The position numbers were made by a program, and so were the translations under genes. This document shows, piece after piece, positions 28,309 to 37,154 of a stretch of 39,826 nucleotides of DNA (positions within the stretch are counted from its first letter, which is position 1; each line of letters begins with the position of its first letter). The stretch is from Methanobacteriota archaeon (GTDB lineage Archaea; Thermoplasmatota; Poseidoniia; Poseidoniales; Thalassarchaeaceae), in contig BPDA01000009.1 of assembly GCA_019654055.1 (NCBI GenBank), positions 1-39,826 of the forward strand, in the 5' to 3' direction. Below the pieces are notes generated by a model. It was not told where the DNA came from and did not search any database. It was given only the letters and a program-made list of their open reading frames with translations.

Positions 28309-30150
28309 GTGCCGGTCAGAATCGGAGACCCAGAAGCCGCGGGAGTCAATCCGTTCCGCAGGCTCTCAGCATCGCAGGTCAACACTTGGAAATCCTGCAA
28401 TAGGCTATGGTACTACACATACATCGAGCGTCTGAAGAGCCCGCTGCCACCTCAGATAATCCGAGGCAATGCAGCCGAGGAATGTGTATGTCGAGTCCTC
28501 AGAGATTCTCCCGTTATGATTTCCGCAGACTCCCCAGATGAGATGAAATCACCCTTGTTGGATGACGGCTCCCTAGACTACGACAATCAGATGGCGTGGC
28601 CAAGCCCAGCGATGCTCGAGCTTCCCGAGGAGCAGTGGCCGGACGACAGGAAAACCCTCGAGTCTTGGGCGATGTCCCGCGTCGATGTGCACTTCGATTC
28701 GTGCTGGGACGCGGCAGTCGCAGACTGGGAATCGTCCCCCAACCGCTCCGGATCGGTGGCAGATGCAGATCCCGAAGAAGCCCTAGAAATGGTTCGGGCT
28801 GGCATCAGGATGCACCTAGATCAGGTTGAAACTTGCTTGAAGGCCGGAGGTGGGCCGAAGTTCTCAGAATGGCGCGCAGGTGGTATGAGAGGCCAGTGGC
28901 CGGCACCAGACGGCTTCCCACGTGTCTGGATAGAGAGGCACCCGGCGGCGCGTGACTCAGGCGACATCACTTGGTTCGAGGCTTGGGAGGTCGCGCGTCC
29001 GTGGTTCGTCGACCCAGATGCTGGTCAGTGGAAGCAGACCACTTCACACCCCGAGGAGTGGTTCCAGGGAGAGTACGACATGGTGTACGACTGGACCGGT
29101 GCCATTCGAATCATCGACCTCAAGGCATCGATAGGCAGGGGAGATCGCTCGGGCAGTTACATCGACCAATTACGGCTCTACTGCTGGTTGTGGTGGGAGA
29201 CTCACGGTAGGGCTGATGAGGTCGAGGCACTCGAGATCTGGTATCTTGGAACCGGTTCGGTCAAGGACGTTCCGAGGCCGACTCAGGACGAGTTGCTCGA
29301 ACTCAGTGAGGAACTTGAGGCCCTGTATGGCAGAATCCACGCTCGCGACCCAACAATCGACGAGTGCCCGCCCGAGCCCGCACCTCTGAGATACTTCGAC
29401 GAGGGCGGGGTCCCTTCGCAGACTCCCATCGACCCGGACCCACGCGCTCGTTGCAGACGCTGCGAGCTTCGTGGCGTCTGCGAGGGCAGCGAACACGACC
29501 TAGAACTCCCTCTCGAGCGCAGCATAGAGCGCTTCGGCCACAACTGGCCGGTAACCCCGCTTGGCGAGATTGTGACCCGTGTGAACGTGGTCGGGGATGT
29601 CTCGGGCTTGCGCGGTCCGAACCTAGCGGCCGATGGCTCGGTTGAACTCTCATTCATTTTGCAGGAGGGGTATGACCGAGCCAAGGTGCGACCCTCGCGA
29701 TACGGCACCCCGAGACAGATCACCCGCTCGATTGCCAATGGCAGCAGGGTCCGCATCGAGAACGCCATGGCATCGGTCTGGAAGGGCGAGGTAGTTCTCG
29801 ATTTAGACGATAAGTCCTCGGTCGCAATCGCAGATGAGTCCGACTCCGCCCCCATAGTCGACATAGAGACCAAGGTCAATGCCATCGGCAGGGTGTGGTC
29901 GGTGAACGCATTCCCAGATGGCGAGGGGGTGACCCGGTGGTCGGTGACGATGGTGGACCAGACGGGGTCTGCAGGAGTGGTTGCATTCAGACAGTTCATC
30001 CCGCTGGCTGCAGCGGGGGTGACTAGGGGTGATGAGATAGCGATTCTCAACGGGGAGATCGGCGAGTTCAACGGCCAGCCGCAGGTTCGGATCGGACCAG
30101 GGGGGCGCCTCGTGATACTGCGTGACTCCTCTGAGGTGCCTGAATTCTAG
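28309..30150 (+). CDS. Cas4/RecB-like PD-(D/E)XK nuclease with Fe-S cysteines and C-terminal OB-fold-like region
   Basis: 613 aa; LSASQVNTWKSCNRLWYYTYIERL; EYDMVYDW...IRIIDLKAS...YIDQLRLYCWLWW; CRRCELRGVCEG; C-term resembles OB strands (VNVVGDVSGLRGPNLAADGSVELSFIL..., VNAIGRVWSVNAFPDGEGVTRWSVTMVDQTGSAGVVAF). Confidence 0.82.
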   Translation: MPVRIGDPEAAGVNPFRRLSASQVNTWKSCNRLWYYTYIERLKSPLPPQIIRGNAAEECVCRVLRDSPVMISADSPDEMKSPLLDDGSLDYDNQMAWPSPAMLELPEEQWPDDRKTLESWAMSRVDVHFDSCWDAAVADWESSPNRSGSVADADPEEALEMVRAGIRMHLDQVETCLKAGGGPKFSEWRAGGMRGQWPAPDGFPRVWIERHPAARDSGDITWFEAWEVARPWFVDPDAGQWKQTTSHPEEWFQGEYDMVYDWTGAIRIIDLKASIGRGDRSGSYIDQLRLYCWLWWETHGRADEVEALEIWYLGTGSVKDVPRPTQDELLELSEELEALYGRIHARDPTIDECPPEPAPLRYFDEGGVPSQTPIDPDPRARCRRCELRGVCEGSEHDLELPLERSIERFGHNWPVTPLGEIVTRVNVVGDVSGLRGPNLAADGSVELSFILQEGYDRAKVRPSRYGTPRQITRSIANGSRVRIENAMASVWKGEVVLDLDDKSSVAIADESDSAPIVDIETKVNAIGRVWSVNAFPDGEGVTRWSVTMVDQTGSAGVVAFRQFIPLAAAGVTRGDEIAILNGEIGEFNGQPQVRIGPGGRLVILRDSSEVPEF

Positions 30151-30236
30151 TGGCGCCGAGAGAGGGATTTGAACCCCCGCGTCCAATGGACAGTGGATTT
30201 CGAATCCACCGCAATACCGGGCTATGCGATCTCGGC
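30151..30236 (-). tRNA. tRNA-Ser (CGA), long variable arm, CCA encoded
   Basis: Reverse complement GCCGAGATCGCATAGCCCGGTATTGCGGTGGATTCGAAATCCAC...GGGGGTTCAAATCCCTCTCTCGGCGCCA. Confidence 0.93.
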
Positions 30237-30269
30237 AGCGGTTCCGCCACCTGCGGATTAGAGATAAGC

Positions 30270-30491
30270 ATGACCCGACACGCAAGGACCGTGAGGATCG
30301 AGATCAATCATGACGGAGAAACACTCTCAGTCGAATCCGAGGGGCCAATCACAATATTGGAACTACTCGAGAGGCTGGGCATCCCGTCATCCACCGTCCT
30401 CGCCGTTCATGGCGAAACGATAGTGCCTCATACGTCGCGGATTGAGTCTGACATTAGTCTCGAGCTGATAGTCGTCTCGTCGGGCGGTTGA
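30270..30491 (+). CDS. Ubiquitin-fold (MoaD/ThiS/SAMP-like) small protein ending in Gly-Gly
   Basis: 73 aa; TVRIEINHDGETLSVESEGPITILELLERLGIPSSTVLAVHGETIVPHTSRIESDISLELIVVSSGG-stop. Confidence 0.85.
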   Translation: MTRHARTVRIEINHDGETLSVESEGPITILELLERLGIPSSTVLAVHGETIVPHTSRIESDISLELIVVSSGG

Positions 30492-30494
30492 GGG

Positions 30495-31258
30495 TTAGAC
30501 GTAGAAGTCACTGGAACCCTCTGACTCGCCTGCGCTGAGAACCTCCTCTATGCTGCCGCTGACCTCCATCGTCTCCATCAGTTTCCTAGCCGTCTCCTCG
30601 GTCGAATCGAGATCCAGTTCTAGTGAGAGGTCAAGCCCCGCTCCTATCCAAGAAGCCAGTCGGTCTGCTGCCAGCACGTCGGCACTGGCTCCGATGGTCT
30701 CTGCCACAAGCCCAACTGCGGGAACGCCGTACAGCGGGGAGAGGGAAATCAGCAGCCCGGCTATGCCTATCATGCCAGCCTCGGGATGCTCCCTGCTGAC
30801 CGGGATGTCGTTGGCCTCGAGGTTCTTCCTGACCTCGGGGTCGGCGCAGATTACGTGGATGCCCCTGTCGTCGCTGCCTGCTGCTAGGCCGGCCAGCACC
30901 AGCAGTTGGGAGGTGCCAGATTCCGAGGCCATCTCGAGGATTGCTTCGGAGACCTCGTGCTGACCTGCAGCCGTCATCGGCTGCAACGGCCCACCTATGG
31001 TGATCACGGTCCTGCCATCCGGGATGAGCACCGAGTCGATGTTGATGCGAGGGGGGATACCAGCCCGTCGCCATCGAGGGTCGAATGCGGGGGAAAGTCT
31101 GGGTGCAGGATCCATCCTATGGTTCGCGAGGGGTGCTTCTCGATCAGCGAGTCCACGACTATCTTGCCGACATTTCCCACTCCGGGCACAGCTTCCAGTA
31201 TCGCCGCGTGCTCAGGCAACCCCTCGCCTACGAGCCAATGAACCCTAGTTCGGTTCAT
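30495..31258 (-). CDS. PAC2-family proteasome assembly chaperone, one apparent frameshift
   Basis: MNRTRVHWLVGEGLPEHAAILEAVPGVGNVGKIVVDSLIEKH...HPDFPPHS / shift at C-run ~31055 / PRINIDSVLIPDGRTVITIGGPLQP...LSPLYGVPAVGLVAETIG. Confidence 0.8.
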
Positions 31259-31473
31259 TCCTCCTCGCCCCCGTCGTCTCTGGGCGTCGGAAGGGATGCG
31301 AGCCATTCCTCGCTGCCCACATCGAGCCTCTTCCTACGCCTCGCTCCTTGAGCGTCCTCTGGCGAGTATTTCATCGGGGACACGGCAACCATCGCTCCTC
31401 CGCACTCCTTGCATCTGGTAGCCAAGCCGTACTCGCCGCAAGAACTGCAGCGCTGCAATCTGGTGCGTACCAT
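31255..31473 (-). CDS. nop10: Nop10, H/ACA RNP component
   Basis: 72 aa; RCSSCGEYGLATRCKECGGAMVAVSPMKYSPEDAQGARRR. Confidence 0.85.
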   Translation of the reverse strand: MVRTRLQRCSSCGEYGLATRCKECGGAMVAVSPMKYSPEDAQGARRRKRLDVGSEEWLASLPTPRDDGGEEE

Positions 31474-31534
31474 CTCATCCCCGGCCTGCTTCCGCTAGGA
31501 AGGGTCAATGAAGCCTACGGCTCGATAGGTACCG

Positions 31535-32335
31535 TCAGAGGCGTTCGGCGGAGATTGAGCCCTCGACCGAGGCCATGCGCTGCGAGGCCGCCTCCTGCGC
31601 GGCTTCCCACACAGACTCGGCAGCCTGATAGTCCGGGGCGCGGATGTCTACGCGGTAGTGAGGCGCCCCGTCGTAATGGCAAGTCAGAGTGACCTCCTCG
31701 AGTCCCTCTGCGCAGGCCTCCGCGGCCAGAAGCGCCTCCTTAATCGCAGCAACTCCCTCAGGGCCCCAGACCTGCAGGTCGAACTCACCGCGAATCTCCA
31801 CGTAGGGAGGAACGATGTTCTCGACGGCCAGTTCGGTGACCACTGTCATCCAATCACCCGTGAATCCGGACTCGCTCAGGACGGTCTCGCTCAGGGCACA
31901 CTCCTCGAGGGCCCCGTATAGCGTCCCGAAGACCTCGCGCATCTCGTCACAGACCACGTTAGTCCTGTCCTCGTCCCAGCCGACTCTCTCGGCCACGACA
32001 CGCATAATCTGTCTGGCACGCTTGCGGTTCTTCCAAGACTGCAAGGTGTCCCTCCTGCGCTCTTCGGAGACGGATTTGATTGAGAGCTCGATGCGCTCCT
32101 TGTCGCGCTTAACCTGAATGGCCTTGGCGACCACGCGCTGACCCTCTCTGAGGTGGGTCCCGATGTTCTTGACCCAGCCTGAGGCGACCTCGCCGATGAA
32201 TACGAAACCGGTCCTGCCCTCGTATCCCTCGAGGTTGAGGTAGGCACCGTTCTCCTTGACGCTCCTGACCGTGCAGATCAGCAGTTCGCCTTCTTCCGGC
32301 CATTCGTTGGAACTTATCTGGAACGCCCCCTTCAC
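31535..32335 (-). CDS. eif2a: Translation initiation factor aIF2 subunit alpha
   Basis: 266 aa; S1 domain GELLICTVRSVKENGAYLNLEGYEGRTGFVFIGEVASGWVKNI; GTG start. Confidence 0.93.
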   Translation of the reverse strand: MKGAFQISSNEWPEEGELLICTVRSVKENGAYLNLEGYEGRTGFVFIGEVASGWVKNIGTHLREGQRVVAKAIQVKRDKERIELSIKSVSEERRRDTLQSWKNRKRARQIMRVVAERVGWDEDRTNVVCDEMREVFGTLYGALEECALSETVLSESGFTGDWMTVVTELAVENIVPPYVEIRGEFDLQVWGPEGVAAIKEALLAAEACAEGLEEVTLTCHYDGAPHYRVDIRAPDYQAAESVWEAAQEAASQRMASVEGSISAERL

Positions 32336-32502
32336 TCGAGGGCGTCTATGATGTCGCTGCCTGTCAGGTCCGCCCTGCCACCTGCGGGTCGAGCCAGCGT
32401 GGCTCCGCAGATTGAGCAGGAGATTGAGGTTGACGCCCTCTCGAAGATGATGGCCTCGTTACCGCAGTCCCGGCAGTTAACACGAAGGAACCTACCAGCC
32501 AT
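32332..32502 (-). CDS. rps27e: Ribosomal protein S27e
   Basis: Manual translation MAGRFLRVNCRDCGNEAIIFERASTSISCSICGATLARPAGGRADLTGSDIIDALE; short, absent from ORF track; GTGA overlap with eif2a. Confidence 0.9.
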   Translation of the reverse strand: MAGRFLRVNCRDCGNEAIIFERASTSISCSICGATLARPAGGRADLTGSDIIDALE

Positions 32503-32515
32503 CATCCTACCTCAA

Positions 32516-32797
32516 TCACTTGTCGACTAGCTCGAACTTCCTAGCGCGCTTCCCGGAAGGAGAGTGCGCCTTCCCGGTCTCCTGGCACCGGTAGATTAGG
32601 TTGACGCGCTTGGTCGGCTTCTCCCCCGACGGCTTCGGTCGTGGGAAACCGCGGTATCCAGAGGTAACTCGACGGAAGCGGCGCTGCCCCCACTTCAGCT
32701 CGCTGGCACGTCGCTTCCTGACACGCTCGACTGTGTGCTCGGTGTGCTTGCCAGCCGCGGGGCTGTAGCGCTTCACTGTCCTCGGCATCTTGACCAT
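32516..32797 (-). CDS. rpl44e: Ribosomal protein L44e (zinc ligands largely lost)
   Basis: RASELKWGQRRFRRVTSGYRGFPRPKPSGEKPTKRVNLIYRC; canonical L44e core. Confidence 0.9.
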   Translation of the reverse strand: MVKMPRTVKRYSPAAGKHTEHTVERVRKRRASELKWGQRRFRRVTSGYRGFPRPKPSGEKPTKRVNLIYRCQETGKAHSPSGKRARKFELVDK

Positions 32798-32934
32798 GTC
32801 CCTACCTCACGCCTTGCGACAGCGCGGCCACCGATGACCCGTTTATGAACTCTATCGAGACTCCTGCGTAGCAGGAAGGCCCGGTACGGGCCGATTGCGC
32901 AAATACGATGTAATGGCCCAACACGCACCGGGCC

Positions 32935-33474
32935 ATGTCCCTGTGGGCCACTCAAGTATGGCTCGGCCTGAGCATCGCCGTCATCGGCATCAGCATGCAC
33001 AGGACCGGCCCCGCATTCAGAAGGCATCCCTTCGGCACCCCGGTCGCGCTGCTGGGATTGGCTGTAATGCTGATTCGCGTCGAAGAGCCCCCCTCTCCCG
33101 AGTCGGAGGTGGTGTCTGCAGCGGTGGACACAGCCTTCTGGGCGATTCCGGCGCTGCTCGGATTGAGCCTGGTGCTGTCGGGGGCCCCGTTGTACTGGAG
33201 GTCGCGCCCGCTTCCGCTGCTGGCCGGCTGGGCCCTGATAGCCGCGGGATGGCTCCAGTACTACTCGACCTCGAGCCCGAGCCTCGCAGACGCGCTCGAC
33301 GCGGGAGGTTCACTAATCGGAATCCTCCTGTCCATTACGGTCTTCGTCCTGTGTGTTCGCACGGCGGAGAGGATGACTCCACAGGAGCCCGAGACTGAGG
33401 GGTTGGACGAGAAGGAGAGGAAGTATGTGGCAAGCGTCCTCAGGAGGCATCTGGAGGTGGACGATGAGCCCTGA
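32935..33474 (+). CDS. Hypothetical multi-TM membrane protein
   Basis: 179 aa, about 4 hydrophobic segments, charged C-terminus. Confidence 0.6.
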   Translation: MSLWATQVWLGLSIAVIGISMHRTGPAFRRHPFGTPVALLGLAVMLIRVEEPPSPESEVVSAAVDTAFWAIPALLGLSLVLSGAPLYWRSRPLPLLAGWALIAAGWLQYYSTSSPSLADALDAGGSLIGILLSITVFVLCVRTAERMTPQEPETEGLDEKERKYVASVLRRHLEVDDEP

Positions 33475-33820
33475 ACTCGACTCTGTAGCGACGGCCTTCG
33501 TGGGCTCAGCCGCGCTGACTTCCATGTTCGTAGTCCTTGCCATGATCGGCACCCTGAACCACTACCATCGCCCCATCATCCCGGTACTGGGCGCCCTGAT
33601 GGTTATGCTGTCCTGCACCTACCTTCTAGCATGGGCCGATGGCACCGCCGTCGACACCCTCACTCTCAGGATGACCATGTCCGAGGGCGTATTTGCCATG
33701 CTCAAACTACTTCCTTTTGTCTTCCTGATACTCACGGCCCTGCTTCTCGAGGCATCCCTGCGAAAACGCCCGGAAGACCCTTTGTTGGCCCTGCTGGAGT
33801 CCGAGTCAGGCTCCGAGTGA
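33464..33820 (+). CDS. Hypothetical 3-TM membrane protein
   Basis: 118 aa MSPELDSVATAFVGSAALTSMFVVLAMIGTL...; 11-nt overlap with previous CDS. Confidence 0.6.
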   Translation: MSPELDSVATAFVGSAALTSMFVVLAMIGTLNHYHRPIIPVLGALMVMLSCTYLLAWADGTAVDTLTLRMTMSEGVFAMLKLLPFVFLILTALLLEASLRKRPEDPLLALLESESGSE

Positions 33821-33885
33821 GTCGTTTCCCTTGGGCAACTCTCATAACACCCCCTTCGGTCGCCGCGCTGTCCTAGGTGGTGGCG

Positions 33886-34071
33886 ATGTCAAAGGGAACT
33901 CCGAGCATGGGCAAGCGGCAGAAGTCCACCCACATCCGCTGTAGGCGCTGTGGCAGGCACTCGTATCACAAGACCAAGAGCGTCTGCGCCCACTGCGGCT
34001 ACGGGGCGACTGCCAGAATTCGCAAGTATCGGTGGAACAAGCGCTCTAGGTCGATGGGCGCCCGCAAGTGA
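33886..34071 (+). CDS. rpl37e: Ribosomal protein L37e
   Basis: [53 protein letters not shown]. Confidence 0.93.
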   Translation: MSKGTPSMGKRQKSTHIRCRRCGRHSYHKTKSVCAHCGYGATARIRKYRWNKRSRSMGARK

Positions 34072-34117
34072 GCCGGAAAGGGCTAAGTCCCTCACTGCTA
34101 GGGCCGAATGGTATCCG

Positions 34118-35642
34118 ATGTGCGGCATCATCGGGATCTTGGGGAACCCGAACTCCCAGGTCGCAGGCTGCATCTACGACGGCATGCTCGTTCTGCAGCA
34201 CCGAGGGCAGGACGCCGCTGGGATAGTGACCAGTGATTCCGACAACATCTCGCACCGGAGGGCCAATGGGCTCGTCAGGGACGTCTTCAGGGCCAAGCAC
34301 ATGTCCAAGCTCACCGGGTCGATGGGGCTTGGACACGTGCGCTATCCCACTGCCGGCTCCAACTCAGCGGCCGAGGCCCAGCCGTTCTACACCAACACAC
34401 CGTTCGGAGGGCAGTCTGGCTCACAACGGCAATCTGAACAACACCTCTGACATCATCAACAGCCTGCTGGAGTACGACCACAGGAGGATTAACACCAGTT
34501 CCGACTCCGAGGCTCTGCTGAATCTGTTCGCCGCCGAGATCCAGCGCTCGGTGAACGGCCGCCCGGGAGGCATGGAAGCCCTCACCGAGGAAGATGTCTT
34601 CCGCGCCGTTGAGCGCACGCACCTGAGGTCAGAGGGCAGTTACAGCGTAGTCACCATGATCACCGGGTGGGGGCTGGTGGCCTTCCGCGACCCGAATGGA
34701 ATCAGGCCGCTTTTCATGGGTAGGAACGACGTCGACGGATTCACCGAGCGCCTGTTCGCATCCGAGAGCGTGGCCTGCGCAGCCCTGGGGTTCGAGACGG
34801 ATCGCGACGTCGCTCCCGGCGAGGCGGTGATTGCGAGGATGGACGGCTCCTTCTCCTCTAGAATCTGCCACTCCGAGCCGATTCACACTCCCTGCATCTT
34901 CGAGCACGTCTACTTCGCCCGCCCCGACTCCACCCTCGACGGGATATCGGTGCACGAGGCAAGGCTGAGGATGGGAGCTGCCCTAGCTAGAAGGGCCCTC
35001 AAGGAGCGCCCCGATCATGACATAGACGCGGTGATTCCCGTTCCCGACAGCGGCAGGATAGCCGCCATGGAGATGGCCAACGAGATGAGGGTGCCGTTCC
35101 GCGAGGGCTTCGTCAAGAACCGCTACATCGGCAGGACGTTCATCATGCCGGGCCAGTCCATCAGGAAGGATTCGGTGAAGAAGAAGCTCAACACGATAGA
35201 GGGAGAGTTCGCAGGCAAGACGGTGATGATTGTCGACGACAGCATAGTCAGAGGCAACACCTCGAGGAGAATCGTCGAGATGGCGAAGCAGGCCGGGGCC
35301 AAGAGTGTGTACTTCGCCTCCTCGGCACCACCCATAGTGCACCCTAACGTGTACGGCATTGACATGCCGGCGCGCGAGGAATACGTCGCCCACGGCAGGA
35401 CGATCGACGAGATAAGGAAAGCAATCGGTGCAGATTGGCTGGTCTATCAGGAGCTGCCCGACCTCGTAGATGCCTGCCTCGGAGCGGGTAACGACGGCTT
35501 GGCGAGCTTCGACTGCTCCTGCTTCAACGGCGTGTACGTGACAGGCGGGATAACCGAGGAGTACCTAGCGAAAGTCGAAGGGTCACGCAGTGATGTGGCC
35601 AAGAGCGAAGCTCTCTCCGAGCACGCGGACGCGGCAGAATGA
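34118..35642 (+). CDS. purF: Amidophosphoribosyltransferase, one apparent frameshift
   Basis: [15 protein letters not shown]...[11 protein letters not shown]...TPFGG / shift at GGG ~34408 / [11 protein letters not shown]...[20 protein letters not shown]. Confidence 0.93.
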
Positions 35643-35667
35643 AGTCGCGAAGAACTCTCAGGAGACC

Positions 35668-37154
35668 ATGGTAGGAGTCATTGACGAACTGGTGTCCATC
35701 GAACTTGACGAGGTTGCCGGATGCGCCTGTATGCTCGATGATGGCAACTTCGCCGCAGGCTTTGACTCTGGCGAGGTTCGAGTATACGGATGCGATGGAG
35801 TGGTCACTGCCTCGGTCTCTCTGGGCAGCCGAGCCGTTGGCGTCGCTAGTCTGAGCGGCTCACTGATTACCGGCAGCAGCATCGAAGGCGTACGCGCATT
35901 CCACGACCAGCCTCTGTGGGAGCTCCCGCTCACATCAGGGTGCGAGGCGTTGGCCTCGTCGTCGTTCGGCGTAGTGGCCGCAGACGGCTCGGGGCGACTG
36001 GTCGCCATATCCGAAGACGGAAGCGAGGCCGCGCAAGCGGAGTTCGGGCACGTCACGCACCTCGCGTACTCTCCCGAGGGAGTGTGTGCGGCAGCGCTGG
36101 AGGATGGCAGATTGCTGCTGCTGGGGCCGGATCTCGCGGTGCTGCATGACTCGCCAGCAGCCGAAGACGACGTGGAGACCGTATCGGGCCTGACCTTCCG
36201 TCCCGACGGGACCCTCTTAGCAGCCCGCAACTCCCTCGGGATGACCGTCGACGACAGGCCCGAGAACAGAATTGAGTGCTGGCATCCAGAGGCAGGGCTG
36301 TTGAACGCCTCGGAACTACCATCCAAGGCCACAGCACTACTGCCGACCGAGTCGGGTGCCATCATAGGCTGCTTCGACGGCAGCATCCTGTCATTCGAGG
36401 TCGGTGAGAAAGACCACCGTCTGATTGCCGAATTGGACTACCAGGTGTCAAGAATAATCCACTGGGGTCAGGACATTCTCGTGGCTTCTTGGTTCGACGT
36501 TTTCCGAATTACCTCCGAGGGGGAGTTGGTCTGGCACTTCGAGCACATCGGGGTCGTGGAGCACATCCTTGACCTTGGCGAGAGGGCAGCCATCATGGGT
36601 GACGATAGGAAGGGAGGTAGGCCCGCTCCTCTAGTCATCATCGACCCTGACTCCCCACCTAGACACGATGACCTCCCGATCGAGGAGGAGGTTACCGCGG
36701 ACTCGGAGGGGCACTCGGGTGCCCTGTCGGAGGACGAGCTCAGACAGGTCGAGCAGAGGCCCTCCACGCACCATGAGGCCGAAGACATCCTCGACACGCT
36801 GCACGAGGAGGCCGAGGCCGAAATCGGCGACCCTGTCGTCGAAGCCGACCTGCTAGATGACCTATCGGCATCGGCGCGTGCGATCAACCTGCCTCCGGTG
36901 GCGGATGCGGGCGAGGACGTGACGCTGGGTGCCGACGAGGAGGGCAAGGCCACGGCCCTACTCGACGGTACGCGCTCCTACGACCCTGATGGCAGCATTG
37001 TGGGATGGGCTTGGGAGGACGGTGACGGAATGGTCATCGGAGACACCCCGCAGGTGCGTGTTAGGCTGTCCGCAGGAGTCCACGTTTTTCACCTCACCGT
37101 AACTGATGAAGGGCGGCCTCGAGCAGGTCGACGATCACAGTACAGGTCAAGTAA
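35668..37154 (+). CDS. Beta-propeller-like repeat protein with acidic linker and C-terminal PKD-like domain, apparent frameshift near 3' end
   Basis: Propeller-like blades (GEVRVYGCDGVVTASVSLGS..., GRLLLLGPDLAVLHDS...), then PPVADAGEDVTLGADEEGKATALLDGTRSYDPDGSIVGWAWEDGDG; shift at ~37110 restores ...SSRSTITVQVK-stop. Confidence 0.72.

Noticed and set aside
30150-30269. N-terminal extension MAPREGFEPPRPMDSGFRIHRNTG of the 113-aa ORF
   Set aside because: This is translation across the tRNA-Ser gene, a well-known annotation artefact; the true start is ATG 30270.
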